Assembly (NCBI GenBank): GCA_964470555.1
Contig: CAYYDG010000006.1
Span: forward strand, 1 to 64,000
Source: RBC074 sp964470555
GTDB taxonomy: Bacteria; Acidobacteriota; Blastocatellia; RBC074
Reading direction: 5' to 3'
Length of the DNA stretch: 64,000 bases
Positions 37,397-46,996 of this stretch are shown here, in pieces. Every line of letters begins with the position of its first letter. Position 1 is the stretch's first letter. A model generated the notes under the pieces. That model ran no database searches. It was not told the DNA's origin and was given only the letters and a program-made list of their open reading frames with translations. Both the position numbers and the translations under genes were made by a program.

Positions 37397-37945
37397 CCGA
37401 ACCTGCCAATCCCAACTATGCCACTGAAGTTGGACAAGACTTCGCGTGTCAAGGTATCAGCCAAAATCTGGGAGCCTGCCTCGTCAGTGTCGCGTCCGGA
37501 CAGGTCGAGATTGGCGTAGACTTTTGCCACGACTTATAGCGGGTTGCAATTGCACGCGACCTGTCAATTTGCTTACCAAGCGTTGGTAGAACGGGTTATT
37601 AACCTGTTCTACCAAGTCGCATTCAAGTGAAAATCGCTATAACACGACAGTATGGCTAGCTGCACGCGGGCTTTGTCACGGCTATCGTAGATTCCGCATG
37701 CGGTTTTGTGGCGTATACTTTGATGCCGCTCGGTTCAGGTGTGCTGACGATGGAATACAAGGTGAATTTCATGGCTCCGGCAAGCGGCGAAATTTATTGT
37801 TGTAGGTCGCGTCGTCAAAGCGGGCAGAACTCTGACGGTTTGTAACGGCGAAGTCTTTGCTGTCCAAAGCGGCAAGCGCAAAGTCTTTACAATAATTCAA
37901 GCAACGATGATCAAGTTGGCTGAAAGGCCACAGTCACAAGCCTGA
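37393..37945 (+). pseudogene. PaaI-type hotdog thioesterase gene broken by a miniature transposon
   Basis: The first 47 codons (including ACQGISQNLGACLVSVASGQ and VEIGVDFCHD) and the later reading HAGFVTAIVDSACGFVAYTL, GVLTMEYKVNFMAPASGE, then RVVKAGRTLTVCNGEVFAVQ reconstruct a PaaI-family thioesterase. The coding sequence is interrupted by a 109-bp element (37534-37642). A stop codon replaces the Tyr or His position just before HAG, and a further frameshift lies near 37793. Its ATG overlaps the endonuclease stop (ATGA), so it was once coupled to that gene. It is not functional as written. Confidence 0.85.
37534..37642. mobile_element. 109-bp miniature inverted-repeat transposable element
   Basis: The ends TTATAGCGGGTTGCAATTGC and (reversed) TTATAGCGATTTTCACTTGA are imperfect 27-bp terminal inverted repeats. 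CACGAC occurs on both sides (37528-37533 and 37643-37648), a probable 6-bp target duplication. The middle holds a palindrome GTAGAACGGGTT/AACCTGTTCTAC. A truncated second copy lies at 18372-18450. It has no coding capacity and so depends on a transposase in trans. Confidence 0.88.
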
Positions 37946-38029
37946 AAACGCCTTCTGGCAAGTGTCGAACAAAGCTCAAGCTGCTGCTGTACGGCTAAGG
38001 CGCAACGGAATAACAAAAGGAAGAACCAA

Positions 38030-38487
<458 letters not shown>

Positions 38488-38488
<1 letters not shown>

Positions 38489-39615
38489 TGCGCGGATTTT
38501 TTCAGCAGGCTTTGTGGATTTCGTTGTCGGTGATTGCGGTTGCAAGCGGCGCGGTAAGTAAAACCTCGCCGCTGACCATTGTCTACGTCAGCAACGTGGA
38601 AAGCAGCGATATTCACGTGTTGCAATTGAATCGGCAGACAGGCGATTTGACGTTGGTGGAAACCGTGGCGATTCCCGGTGTGGTGAAAGTCGGGATGTCT
38701 ACGCCATTGGCGATCAGCCCGGATCGGCGCTTTCTGTTCGTCGCCGTCCGTGGTGAACCGAAAGCCGTCATCACGTTTTCGATTGATCCGAAAACCGGCA
38801 AGTTGAAGCTCGTCGGCAGCGGCCCGTTGGCGGACAGCATGCCGTTCATTGCCACGGACCGAACCGGGCGCTGGTTGTTCGCGGCTTCGTATCAAGGCCA
38901 CAAATTCACGGTCAGCCCGATCAACGCGCAAGGCATTGTGCAACCAACCCAGCAGGTTCTGGCGCAGCAGATTTTAGAGAATCACACCAACGCACATTCG
39001 ATTATGCCTGACGCAAAGAACCGCTTCGTGCTGGGAATGACGCTGGGCAACGATCTGGTTAATGTGTTCAGGTTCGACGCAAAAACGGGACGGCTGGAAC
39101 CTCACACACCGCCATCGGTTTCGGTCAAAGCCAAAACCGGCCCGCGCCATTTTGTGTTTCACCCCAACGGCAAGCTGGTGTACGTGCTCGGCGAACTGGA
39201 CGCGACGGTTCACGTCTTTGATTGGAATTCTGCGAAGGGCGAATTGAAAGAGAAACAATCCGTCAGCGGATTGCCTCCCGGATTGACGGGGCGCATCGCC
39301 GCTGCTGATTTGCACATCACGCCGAACGGCAGGTTTTTATACGCCTCAGTGCGCGCGTCTAGCACGCTGGTGGGATTTCAGGTCAATGCCGCTGACGGCA
39401 CGTTGTCGCTGATCGAATTTGTGCCGACCGAAACGGAACCGCGCGCGTTCAGCATTGATTCTACGGGCCAGTATTTGTTCGTTGCGGGGCAGCATTCGCA
39501 TCGTTTGTCCACTTATCGCATTGAACCCGACAGCGGAAAGCTGACCAAACTGAAAGAATACGCGATGGGCAAAGCTCCCAACTGGATTGAGGTTGTAGAT
39601 TTTCCGGCCAAGTAA
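38488..39615 (+). CDS. Secreted lactonase family beta-propeller protein
   Basis: The 375-residue protein belongs to the 6-phosphogluconolactonase (YbhE-like) seven-bladed propeller family. It begins with a signal peptide (ALWISLSVIAVASGAVS) and has repeated blade motifs such as AISPDRRFLFVAVRGEPK, HPNGKLVYVLGELDATVHVF, and STGQYLFVAGQHSHRLSTYR. The secreted location suggests a role other than the pentose phosphate step. The ATG at 38488 has a strong AAAGGAGGGG site inside the msrB end. Confidence 0.9.
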
Positions 39616-39623
39616 CAGACGCC

Positions 39624-40202
39624 ATGAAAGAGTTATCCGATTACCTGATCGAAGCCGAGCGCAATCACGGACACATGTGTCCAGGGCAGGTGCTCGGTGT
39701 GCGAATGGCTATGCTGGGTTGCCGCCTTGTCGGCATCGAAGAGCCAAAAGTCGGCAAGCGATTGATCGTCTTTGTCGAAATTGATCGTTGCGCGGCAGAC
39801 GCCATCAATACCGTCACAGGTTGCCGTTTGGGCAAACGAACTTTGAAGTTCCGCGATTTCGGCAAACTGGCAGCGACTTTCCTCAACACTGAAACCCAGG
39901 AAGCCGTTCGCGTCGTCGCGGTCGAAACTTCGCGCGAATTGGCCAAACAACTCTTCAGTCATTTGCCGACCAAAAAAGAACAGCAATTGGAAGCGTATAA
40001 AACCTTGCCGGATGACGATCTGTTTACCTGGCAACGGGTCAAGGTCACGTTGCCGGACGCTGACAAACCCGGCCATCCGCTCACTCGCGTCGAATGCGAC
40101 GAATGCGGCGAAGGCATCAACGATCACCGTGAAATTCTGCGCGATGGCCGCACGCTTTGCCGGGCTTGTGCGGGTGAGCGATACTACCAACCAGCAAAAT
40201 GA
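39624..40202 (+). CDS. FmdE family protein with C-terminal zinc ribbon
   Basis: The 192-residue protein has an FmdE (formylmethanofuran dehydrogenase subunit E) domain: HGHMCPGQVLGVRMAMLGCR with the conserved His and Cys, and RCAADAINTVTGCRLGKRTL. A C-terminal four-cysteine zinc ribbon follows (ECDECGEGIN and TLCRACAGERYY). Bacterial FmdE proteins are usually linked to metal or molybdenum enzymes, but no such gene is adjacent. It starts 8 bp after the lactonase stop, so it is probably in the same transcript. Confidence 0.9.
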   Translation: MKELSDYLIEAERNHGHMCPGQVLGVRMAMLGCRLVGIEEPKVGKRLIVFVEIDRCAADAINTVTGCRLGKRTLKFRDFGKLAATFLNTETQEAVRVVAVETSRELAKQLFSHLPTKKEQQLEAYKTLPDDDLFTWQRVKVTLPDADKPGHPLTRVECDECGEGINDHREILRDGRTLCRACAGERYYQPAK

Positions 40203-40218
40203 TATGGAGGTAATTGGC

Positions 40219-40533
40219 ATGAACGCTTCAACTGTAACACTGGAAATCCCGGCTGACCTGGCGACCGCGATTAGAGCGAACGCGCTGGCCAGACAGCAGT
40301 CTTTGGATCAATACCTGAGAGAGATGATCGCTCTCGATGCCAGGCAAGAAATTGAAACTTCTGCTCCTGAAGTCGCCGAGGCTACGCCGACGCCAAATTA
40401 CGCCATGCTGGAAGCTTTAAGAAAGGTTTCTGAGCGCAGCAAAGATATGCCCTACACTTCAGGAGAAAACACACAAAAGATGTTACGCGAAGCCAGAGCC
40501 GGAGCGATGTTTGGTTATGAGCCAACCGAATAG
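40219..40533 (+). CDS. Putative VapB-like antitoxin
   Basis: The 104-residue protein begins with a short ribbon-helix-helix-like segment (STVTLEIPADLATAIRANAL) and ends in a basic tail (KMLREARAGAMFGY) of the type seen in VapB antitoxins. The start at 40219 follows a GGAGG site by 8 bases. It overlaps the PIN-domain gene by 17 bases, the usual toxin-antitoxin coupling. Confidence 0.75.
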   Translation: MNASTVTLEIPADLATAIRANALARQQSLDQYLREMIALDARQEIETSAPEVAEATPTPNYAMLEALRKVSERSKDMPYTSGENTQKMLREARAGAMFGYEPTE

Positions 40534-40990
40534 CAATGTTGTCGTCATTGATGCAAATGTGATGATTGCGATTTGCGCCAAAGAACAAGGCAAGCAAATC
40601 ACTGCCAAAAATGCCATTGAAGATTATGTTGTCAAAGGATGGATGTTTTCTGCTCCCAACGTAATAGTGGCAGAGGTGATGTATATCCTTTGTCTGAAAC
40701 TTCAGGACGGGTCGCTCACTTCCGCTCTTTACGAAAAAGCCATCGAGAATTTTTACGATTACGCAATCAATTTTCTCCCGCCACCGACTGGGGAGGCTTC
40801 GTTGATCAAACGCGCCAGGGAAATCAGGCAGGGGTATGGTTGCAGTCGCTCGTCGGACAGTTTGTACATTGCTTTGGCAGAAGAACTGACGGCTTCTTAC
40901 CATGTCGAACTCCTGACCTTCGACACCGGATTCATCAATCAGGCAGCCAAAAATGCGCCAACGGTCAAAATAAACCTGCTCCCGGTTTAA
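40517..40990 (+). CDS. PIN-domain toxin, VapC-like
   Basis: The 157-residue protein has PIN-domain acidic residues: Asp12 in VVVIDANVMIAI, Glu near 53 in VIVAEVMYIL, Asp in SSDSLYIALAEEL and Asp in ELLTFDTGF. Such proteins cleave RNA, often tRNA or rRNA, and are neutralised by the partner encoded just upstream. The ATG at 40517 lies within the antitoxin gene; a TTG at 40511 is less likely. Confidence 0.85.
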   Translation: MSQPNSNVVVIDANVMIAICAKEQGKQITAKNAIEDYVVKGWMFSAPNVIVAEVMYILCLKLQDGSLTSALYEKAIENFYDYAINFLPPPTGEASLIKRAREIRQGYGCSRSSDSLYIALAEELTASYHVELLTFDTGFINQAAKNAPTVKINLLPV

Positions 40991-41006
40991 GATCGAAATC
41001 ATCAAA

Positions 41007-41966
41007 ATGAGCACTCCGGCGTTACAACAGCATTCTCACGATCATGAGCATCATTCACTCGATGATCACCATCACGACCACGCGCGTGGAGCTTCGCAGC
41101 GAACCTTGATCGTCGTGCTGACGCTGACGTTCGGTTACATGCTGGCCGAAGCCATCGGCGGATATTGGGCGAACAGTCTGGCGTTGATGTCCGATGCCGG
41201 GCACATGTTCACGGATGTTGCCGCGCTGGCGTTGGCGCTGTTTGCGGTTCGGTTCGCTTCGCGCCCGGCCACGCAGAGCAAAACCTACGGCTTTTATCGG
41301 TTGGAAATTCTGGCGGCACTGGTCAACGGCGTGACGCTGATTGGATTGTCCGTCTTGATCTGTGTGGAAGCCTATCAACGCTTTCGCCAGCCGGAAGAAG
41401 TGCAAGGATGGGCGCTGGTCTGGATTGCCGTTGGCGGATTGGTGGTGAATCTGGTTTCGGCCTGGTTGTTGTCGCGGTCGCACACGCACGACAACCTGAA
41501 CATGCGCGGCGCATATCTGCATGTGCTGGGAGATTTGCTGGGTTCGGTGGCGGCGATTGCGGCGGGAGTGTTGATCGTCTGGAAAGGCTGGCGTTGGGCT
41601 GACCCGTTGTTCAGCGTCATTATCAGTTTGCTGATTGTTTGGAATTCGTGGCGCCTTGTGGCCGAATCGGTCAACGTCTTGTTGGAAGGCGCGCCGTCGC
41701 ACATCAATCCCATTGCCGTCGAACAGGCGATCAAAACCATTCCCGGCGTGCGCGAAGTTCACGATTTGCACATCTGGACAATCACTTCAGGGCGTCACGT
41801 GTTGACGGCGCACGTCGGCGTGACCGATGCCGATCAAAGCTGCCGCGTGTTGCGCGAAGTCCGCGCGTTGCTGGCCGAACGATTTCAGTTGTCGCATTCG
41901 ACCATTCAGATCGAAGACCCTACGTTTGCGACCGTCGTCAATTTCAAAAAGAAAGAATCCCAATGA
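41007..41966 (+). CDS. Cation diffusion facilitator, zinc/cobalt/cadmium exporter
   Basis: The 319-residue protein is of the CzcD type. A histidine-rich N-terminus (HSHDHEHHSLDDHHHDHARG) precedes six membrane helices with SLALMSDAGHMFTDVAALAL (helix II metal site) and HVLGDLLGSVAAIAAG (helix V). A cytoplasmic domain (VHDLHIWTITSGRHVLTAHV) follows. It would export divalent metals with proton exchange. Its stop overlaps the amidohydrolase start (ATGA). Confidence 0.94.
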   Translation: MSTPALQQHSHDHEHHSLDDHHHDHARGASQRTLIVVLTLTFGYMLAEAIGGYWANSLALMSDAGHMFTDVAALALALFAVRFASRPATQSKTYGFYRLEILAALVNGVTLIGLSVLICVEAYQRFRQPEEVQGWALVWIAVGGLVVNLVSAWLLSRSHTHDNLNMRGAYLHVLGDLLGSVAAIAAGVLIVWKGWRWADPLFSVIISLLIVWNSWRLVAESVNVLLEGAPSHINPIAVEQAIKTIPGVREVHDLHIWTITSGRHVLTAHVGVTDADQSCRVLREVRALLAERFQLSHSTIQIEDPTFATVVNFKKKESQ

Positions 41967-43651
41967 AAACTTTGCTCGCTCTCCTGTTTCTCTGCGCAGC
42001 TTCAGTTGCTGGTTTCTCCCAAACATCCGCCGATCTGGTTTTGCTCAATGGAAAAATCTGGACGGTCAACGCCTTCCAGCTTGAAGTCGAAGCAGTCGCC
42101 GTCGTTGGCAATCGCATTGCCGCCATCGGTTCTACTAAAGACATTCGCCGCTGGGTTGGCGCAAAAACCAAAGTCATTGACCTGAAAGGCAAGCGCGTTG
42201 TGCCGGGATTCAATGACGCTCACGTGCATTTTCTGGATGGCGGTGCGGGATTGGCCAGTGTGCAATTGCGCGATGCGGCTTCGCCGGAAGAGTTTCGCAA
42301 ACGGATTGGCGAATTCGCTGCCAAGCTGCCCAAAGGTCGCCCATACAGATGGGTTTTGAATGGCAATTGGGATCATGAAAATTGGACGCCCGCGAATTTG
42401 CCGACGCGGCAATTGATTGACGCCGTAACGCCGGACAATCCTGTGTTCATCAATCGGCTGGATGGGCACATGGCGTTGGTGAATTCGCTGGCGTTGAAAC
42501 TGGCTGGCATCACGCGCGACACCAAAGACCCTGACGGCGGAACCATCGTCCGTGACGCCAACGGCGAACCGACCGGCGTGTTGAAAGACGCGGCGATGAA
42601 TTTTGTCTACAAAGTCATTCCCGATCCGACCGAAGCGGAAATGATCGAATCCGTCAAAGCTGCCATGCGCTACGCCGCGGAAAACGGCGTCACCAGCGTG
42701 CAGGATATGTCGGCTTCGCCAGCCGTGTTGGGTGTGTATCAAACGTTGTTGCGGCGCGGCGAATTGACTGTTCGCATCAGCGGCCATCAACCGCTCAGCG
42801 AATGGCAACGATTGGCCAGCGTGGGCATTCGCGCAAATTTCGGCAATGACAAATTGAAGGTCGGCGGTTTGAAAGGTTTTGCCGATGGTTCGCTGGGTTC
42901 GACGACGGCGTTGTTTTTCGCGCCGTATCTGGACGATCCGAACACTGCGGGGTTGCCAAGCGATGAAATGTTTCCCGAAAGCAAAATGCGCGACCGCATT
43001 CTGGCTGCTGACAAAGCAGGGTTGCAGCTTGCGATTCACGCCATCGGCGACAAAGCCAACCAGGCGATTCTGAATTTTTTTGCCGAAGCCGAACGGCAAA
43101 ACGGCACGCGCGACCGGCGCTTTCGCATTGAACACGCGCAGCATCTGCGACCGGAAGAGATCAAACGATTTGCCAGCCAGCGCGTGATTGCTTCGATGCA
43201 ACCGTATCACGCGATTGACGATGGTCGTTGGGCGGAAAACCGCATCGGGGCCGAACGCGCCAAGGGCACGTATGCGTTTCGTTCGTTGCTGGACGCCGGA
43301 GCCGTGCTGGCGTTTGGTTCGGATTGGTTCGTCGCGCCTATGGAACCGTTGATGGGAATTTACGGCGCGGTGACGCGGCGCACGCTGGATGGCAAACGGC
43401 CATCGGGCTGGGTTCCAGAACAGAAAATCACCGTCGCCGAAGCCGTCAAAGCCTTCACGCTGGGGGCGGCTTTTGCCAGCTTTGACGAAACAGTGAAAGG
43501 TTCGATTGAAGTCGGCAAGCTGGCGGATTTTGCCGTGTTGTCGGCGGACATCTTCAACATCAATCCGGTTGAAATCGAAAAGGCAAAAGTCGTGATGACA
43601 ATCTTTGATGGTCGTGTGATTTTCGAACGGCAGCCAGAACCCAAACGATGA
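41963..43651 (+). CDS. Secreted amidohydrolase, YtcJ-like
   Basis: The 562-residue protein has a signal peptide (LLALLFLCAASVAGFSQ) and the amidohydrolase fold. Metal residues are in GFNDAHVHFLDGG, HAIGDKANQAI and RIEHAQHLRPEE, and the catalytic Asp in FGSDWFVAPMEPL. The GFADGSLGSTTALFFAPY stretch is characteristic of the YtcJ/AepA group. The substrate is unknown. ATG at 41963 overlaps the CDF stop; its own stop overlaps the next gene. Confidence 0.92.
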   Translation: MKTLLALLFLCAASVAGFSQTSADLVLLNGKIWTVNAFQLEVEAVAVVGNRIAAIGSTKDIRRWVGAKTKVIDLKGKRVVPGFNDAHVHFLDGGAGLASVQLRDAASPEEFRKRIGEFAAKLPKGRPYRWVLNGNWDHENWTPANLPTRQLIDAVTPDNPVFINRLDGHMALVNSLALKLAGITRDTKDPDGGTIVRDANGEPTGVLKDAAMNFVYKVIPDPTEAEMIESVKAAMRYAAENGVTSVQDMSASPAVLGVYQTLLRRGELTVRISGHQPLSEWQRLASVGIRANFGNDKLKVGGLKGFADGSLGSTTALFFAPYLDDPNTAGLPSDEMFPESKMRDRILAADKAGLQLAIHAIGDKANQAILNFFAEAERQNGTRDRRFRIEHAQHLRPEEIKRFASQRVIASMQPYHAIDDGRWAENRIGAERAKGTYAFRSLLDAGAVLAFGSDWFVAPMEPLMGIYGAVTRRTLDGKRPSGWVPEQKITVAEAVKAFTLGAAFASFDETVKGSIEVGKLADFAVLSADIFNINPVEIEKAKVVMTIFDGRVIFERQPEPKR

Positions 43652-44817
43652 ACGAAGCTTCTTCCCAGACTGCACTGAGCGAACCATCGCCGTCCCGAAA
43701 CTGGCGGCGACTGACACCGCAAATGCGACGCGATGCGCGGCTGGTGGGAATTATGCTGGCGATCAAAGCCGTGTGCATGCTCTTTGCCGTGCAGAGTTTT
43801 CATGTGTGGGCGGACAAACCGGTAGGCGGATGGCGCGGCTGGTTGGAAGTGTGGAACCGTTGGGATGCGGTGAGTTATTTGAAGCTGGCCGAGTTTGGAT
43901 ACAGCGCAACGGGCGAAATGCGTCCGATGATGGTGTTTTATCCGCTGTATCCCTGGTGCATCAGCCTGGTTGCGCGTGTCACTGGAGATTTTCTGCTCAG
44001 CGCATTTTTGATTTCCACGGTGGCGTCGCTGTTTGTCGGATTGTTGCTGTTCCGATTGATTGCTCTGGATTATTCGCCAAAACTCGCCGAACGAACCGTG
44101 TGGTTTCTGTTCATTTTTCCCACCAGCTATTTCCTGCACATCGGATACACCGAAAGCCTGTTTCTGGCTCTGGCGCTGGGATGTTTGCTGGCGGCGCGAA
44201 AACAGGATTGGCCGTTGGCCGGATGTCTGGGCGCGCTGGCGTGTATGGCGCGCGGGCCGGGCATTTTGCTGATGCCGACATTGGCAGTGGAAGCGTTGAC
44301 GCAATACCGCGCAACTCGCCGTTGGCAATGGCAATGGTTGTGGATTCTGTTCGTCGCCAGCGGCTTCGGGGTGTATCTGTGGATCAATGCACGCGAAGCC
44401 GGCGATCCGTTCGCATTCGTTCAGATTCGGCGCGAAAGCTTTTACATTGCGATGGGCTGGCCGTGGTTGGGCATTCAACAAACCATCGGCGCGCTTGGTC
44501 ACAATCCGGCGGCGGCGGAAATGAGCGGGCGACAGGAACTGACCTTCATCGCATTGGGATTGGTCGGCGTGATTGTTTCGTGGTTCAGGCTGCGTCCGGT
44601 GTACAGCGTATGGATGACGTTGAACTGGTTGATCGTCACCAGCGTCACGTTCATTGCCAGCGTGCCGCGATACACGTTGGTAATGTTTCCGCTGCATTTG
44701 TTGTTCGCGCAATTGGCCGCCAAAGGGCGCGTTTGGGAAATCATCCTGACGGTTTGGTCGCTGTTGTATCTGGCCTTATTTATCAGCGCCTTCGCGCGCG
44801 GCTTTTGGGCGTACTGA
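43648..44817 (+). CDS. Membrane mannosyltransferase-like protein (PIG-V/Gpi18 related)
   Basis: The 389-residue protein has about nine membrane helices and the motif pattern of bacterial PIG-V-related glycosyltransferases: WNRWDAVSYLKLAEFGY with an acidic residue in the first loop, FYPLYPWCISLVAR, FIFPTSYFLHIGYTESLFLA and CMARGPGILLMP. It would transfer a lipid-linked sugar outside the membrane. The ATG overlaps the amidohydrolase stop by ATGA. The acceptor is unknown. Confidence 0.85.
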   Translation: MNEASSQTALSEPSPSRNWRRLTPQMRRDARLVGIMLAIKAVCMLFAVQSFHVWADKPVGGWRGWLEVWNRWDAVSYLKLAEFGYSATGEMRPMMVFYPLYPWCISLVARVTGDFLLSAFLISTVASLFVGLLLFRLIALDYSPKLAERTVWFLFIFPTSYFLHIGYTESLFLALALGCLLAARKQDWPLAGCLGALACMARGPGILLMPTLAVEALTQYRATRRWQWQWLWILFVASGFGVYLWINAREAGDPFAFVQIRRESFYIAMGWPWLGIQQTIGALGHNPAAAEMSGRQELTFIALGLVGVIVSWFRLRPVYSVWMTLNWLIVTSVTFIASVPRYTLVMFPLHLLFAQLAAKGRVWEIILTVWSLLYLALFISAFARGFWAY

Positions 44818-44833
44818 ATCAAGGCAAGCAATC

Positions 44834-44966
44834 CAAAGGATTTTTTTCTCGACAGGATTCCCAAGATTTTCGGGCAGGATTTACAGGAGCTTCAATGCAG
44901 AGTGTGTTTCGGTTGGGAAGGAATCTCGCTCATCCTGAAAAAATCATGTCAATCCTGTTTTATTAC
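44834..44966. repeat. GACAGGAT-type dispersed inverted repeat, copy 1
   Basis: The left side has GACAGGATTCCCAAGATTTT and GGCAGGATTTACAGG; the right side has CATCCTGAAAAAATCATGTC and AATCCTGTTTTATT. The arms are complementary over long parts. Copies 2 and 3 lie at 46853-46975 and 53393-53520. This copy sits between convergent genes and may serve as a bidirectional terminator. Confidence 0.8.
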
Positions 44967-45424
44967 TCCTTGCCTCGGTTTAGTTCCTGCGTGTCCAGCC
45001 AGATCGTCACCGGTCCGGAGTTGTGAATTTCGACCAGCATGTCGGCTTGAAAGACGCCGGTTTCGACTTTGAACCCCATCGCTCGCAATCGTTCGACGAA
45101 CAATTCATACAATGGAATGGCCAGTTCCGGGCGAGCGGCATCTGTGAAACTCGGTCGGCGACCTTTGCGGCAATCGGCAAAGAGCGTGAATTGCGACACC
45201 ACCAACATCTCGGCTTTCACATCCAGAGCGGACAAATTGAATTTGCCTTCGCCGTCGGCAAACACGCGCAGGTTGGCGATTTTGTTGACCAGCAATTCGG
45301 CTTCGGCGGCGGAGTCGTTGGCGCCTACGCCCAACAAAACGACAAACCCGTTGCCGATTTCGCCCGTGATTTGATGTTCGACGGTGACTTTGCCGCGACT
45401 GACTCTTTGCAAAATGGCTCGCAT
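44963..45424 (-). CDS. dtd: D-aminoacyl-tRNA deacylase
   Basis: The 153-residue enzyme removes D-amino acids mis-attached to tRNA. RAILQRVSRGKVTV opens the fold, LVVSQFTLFADCRKGRRPSF contains the SQFTL motif, and VEIHNSGPVTIWLDT carries the NSGPVT cross-subunit motif with the Gly-cisPro-type turn partner. The ATG at 45424 is chosen by family alignment. It overlaps the upstream peptidase stop. Confidence 0.96.
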   Translation of the reverse strand: MRAILQRVSRGKVTVEHQITGEIGNGFVVLLGVGANDSAAEAELLVNKIANLRVFADGEGKFNLSALDVKAEMLVVSQFTLFADCRKGRRPSFTDAARPELAIPLYELFVERLRAMGFKVETGVFQADMLVEIHNSGPVTIWLDTQELNRGKE

Positions 45425-46689
45425 CACTTCACTCCCACAATTCCCAAAGCAATCAACAGCGCCCACTGCGTGCCCAGATGGCTGTTCGTCGTGTCGAAAA
45501 ACTCGTCCAGCGAGTGCGCGCCTTTGCCATCGCCACCGCCGTCAATGGTGATGGCGGGAATATTCAAACTGATCGGAATGTTGGAATCGGTGCTGCCCGC
45601 GCCGAGCCTTGGGCTGAATTCCAACGAAGCTCCGGCAGCCAGAGCGGTTTTGACAATCGGTGAATCCGGCGATTGAACCCCTGCCGGACGTTGGCTGACT
45701 ATTTTCAATTCCACAGTGATCGGCACTTGGTGCGAACGCGCGCGGTTTTCTTCGTCCACGGCTTGCTGCACGGCGCGTTTGAACTGCGTTTCCAGCTTGT
45801 CCAATTCCGCCGCGTTAACCGAACGCATGTCCACTTCCATCCACGAAGTATGCGCGATGGAATTGACCGACGTGCCGCCTTCGATTTTGCCGACGTTGAA
45901 CGTGGTTTTGGGTTGTTGGGGAACTTCGAAGCGGGAGATTTTTTCGATGGCTCGTCCCATGGCGTGAATGGGCGAAGGCAAGCCAAACGCGCCGTAGCTA
46001 TGTCCGCCGGGGCCGCGAAACGTCGCGCGATAGCGCACTACGCCAACCGCCGTGTTGGTGATGTCCAACCCAATGCCGTCCACCGAGATGAAATGCGTCG
46101 CGCGGCCTTTCAACTCTTCGTTGAACAAATGGCGAACTCCGCGCAAATCGCCCAAACCTTCTTCGCCGACGTTGGCGACGAAAATGATCGTGCCGTCGGT
46201 TTCGATCTTCGCCTGATTGAGCGCGCGAACCACCGCAAGAATCACCGCCAAACCGCGACAATCGTCGCCAATGCCCGGGCCTTTCAAGATGGAGCCTTCG
46301 CGTTTGACTTTCACATCCGTGCCTTCGGGAAACACTGTGTCAAGGTGTGCCGCCAAAACCAGAACCGGGCCAGAGCCTTTGCCCGTACGTTCGCCCAGCA
46401 CATTGCCGACCTTGTCTACGCGGACGTGTTTCAACCCGAGTTCGGTGAAACGCTGTTTGAACCATTCGCCGCGTTTGGCTTCGAGAAATGTTGGCGCGGG
46501 AATTTCGCAAACTTTGATTTGCTCGGCGATGGTGTCCGGCTCGGTGGTTTTCAGATAGGCGAGCGCCTGTTTGATTTTCGGCAGGTCACCGATCTGTTTG
46601 ATCGTCGTTTCAGCAGATTGCGCGGTGGCAATGACTGAAACATAAGCAAGCATCACGGCGATGCTCAGAACACGGGAAAACGATTTCAT
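45424..46689 (-). CDS. Secreted M20/M42-family metallopeptidase
   Basis: The 421-residue protein has a signal peptide (VLSIAVMLAYVSVIATAQS). Metal-site motifs are LAAHLDTVFPEGTD, GPGIGDDCRGLAVIL and VANVGEEGLGDLRGV; a dimerisation domain contains RGPGGHSYGAFGLPSPIHAM. GKGAHSLDEFF near the end supplies the last ligand. It is an aminopeptidase or carboxypeptidase of T/DapE type. The ATG at 46689 follows an AAGGAA site. Confidence 0.92.
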   Translation of the reverse strand: MKSFSRVLSIAVMLAYVSVIATAQSAETTIKQIGDLPKIKQALAYLKTTEPDTIAEQIKVCEIPAPTFLEAKRGEWFKQRFTELGLKHVRVDKVGNVLGERTGKGSGPVLVLAAHLDTVFPEGTDVKVKREGSILKGPGIGDDCRGLAVILAVVRALNQAKIETDGTIIFVANVGEEGLGDLRGVRHLFNEELKGRATHFISVDGIGLDITNTAVGVVRYRATFRGPGGHSYGAFGLPSPIHAMGRAIEKISRFEVPQQPKTTFNVGKIEGGTSVNSIAHTSWMEVDMRSVNAAELDKLETQFKRAVQQAVDEENRARSHQVPITVELKIVSQRPAGVQSPDSPIVKTALAAGASLEFSPRLGAGSTDSNIPISLNIPAITIDGGGDGKGAHSLDEFFDTTNSHLGTQWALLIALGIVGVK

Positions 46690-46996
46690 CCTTTGAAGTT
46701 CCTTTTCGGAAGAGAGATAGATCAACTGCGAATCAACACAAATTCTCACGAATGGTTCAAAGAATAATGTCGGATCAAAGTTCTAATTCGTGGGCATTCG
46801 CGAACCTTCGTGGTTGAATCAGACGTGTTCTAAATCCAAGCAAGAAACTTTGAGACAGGATGGACATGATTTTTTTTCAGGATGAAAAGGATTCAAACCA
46901 AGTTGGAACTTGATTGCTATTGATGATTCTGTAAATCCTGCCGAAAATCTTGTTCATCCTGTCAAAAGAGAATGTCCCTGTGTTGCTTGCTCTGAT
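46690..46996. other. Intergenic repeats between the peptidase and NurA genes
   Basis: The region holds two repeat elements and no gene. One, at about 46725-46822, has AACACAAATTCTCACGAATG and CATTCGCGAACCTTCGTGG and belongs to the CACGAATG family also at 20990-21106. The other, at 46853-46975, is GACAGGAT copy 2 with GACAGGATGGACATGATTTT and AAATCCTGCCGAAAATCTTG. Confidence 0.8.

Noticed and set aside
41639..41962. Long N-terminal extension of the amidohydrolase frame
   Set aside because: It lies wholly within the CDF exporter gene; the ATG at 41963 gives a proper signal peptide.
42002..43717. 571-codon antisense frame over the amidohydrolase
   Set aside because: Antisense shadow of a well supported gene with no family features.
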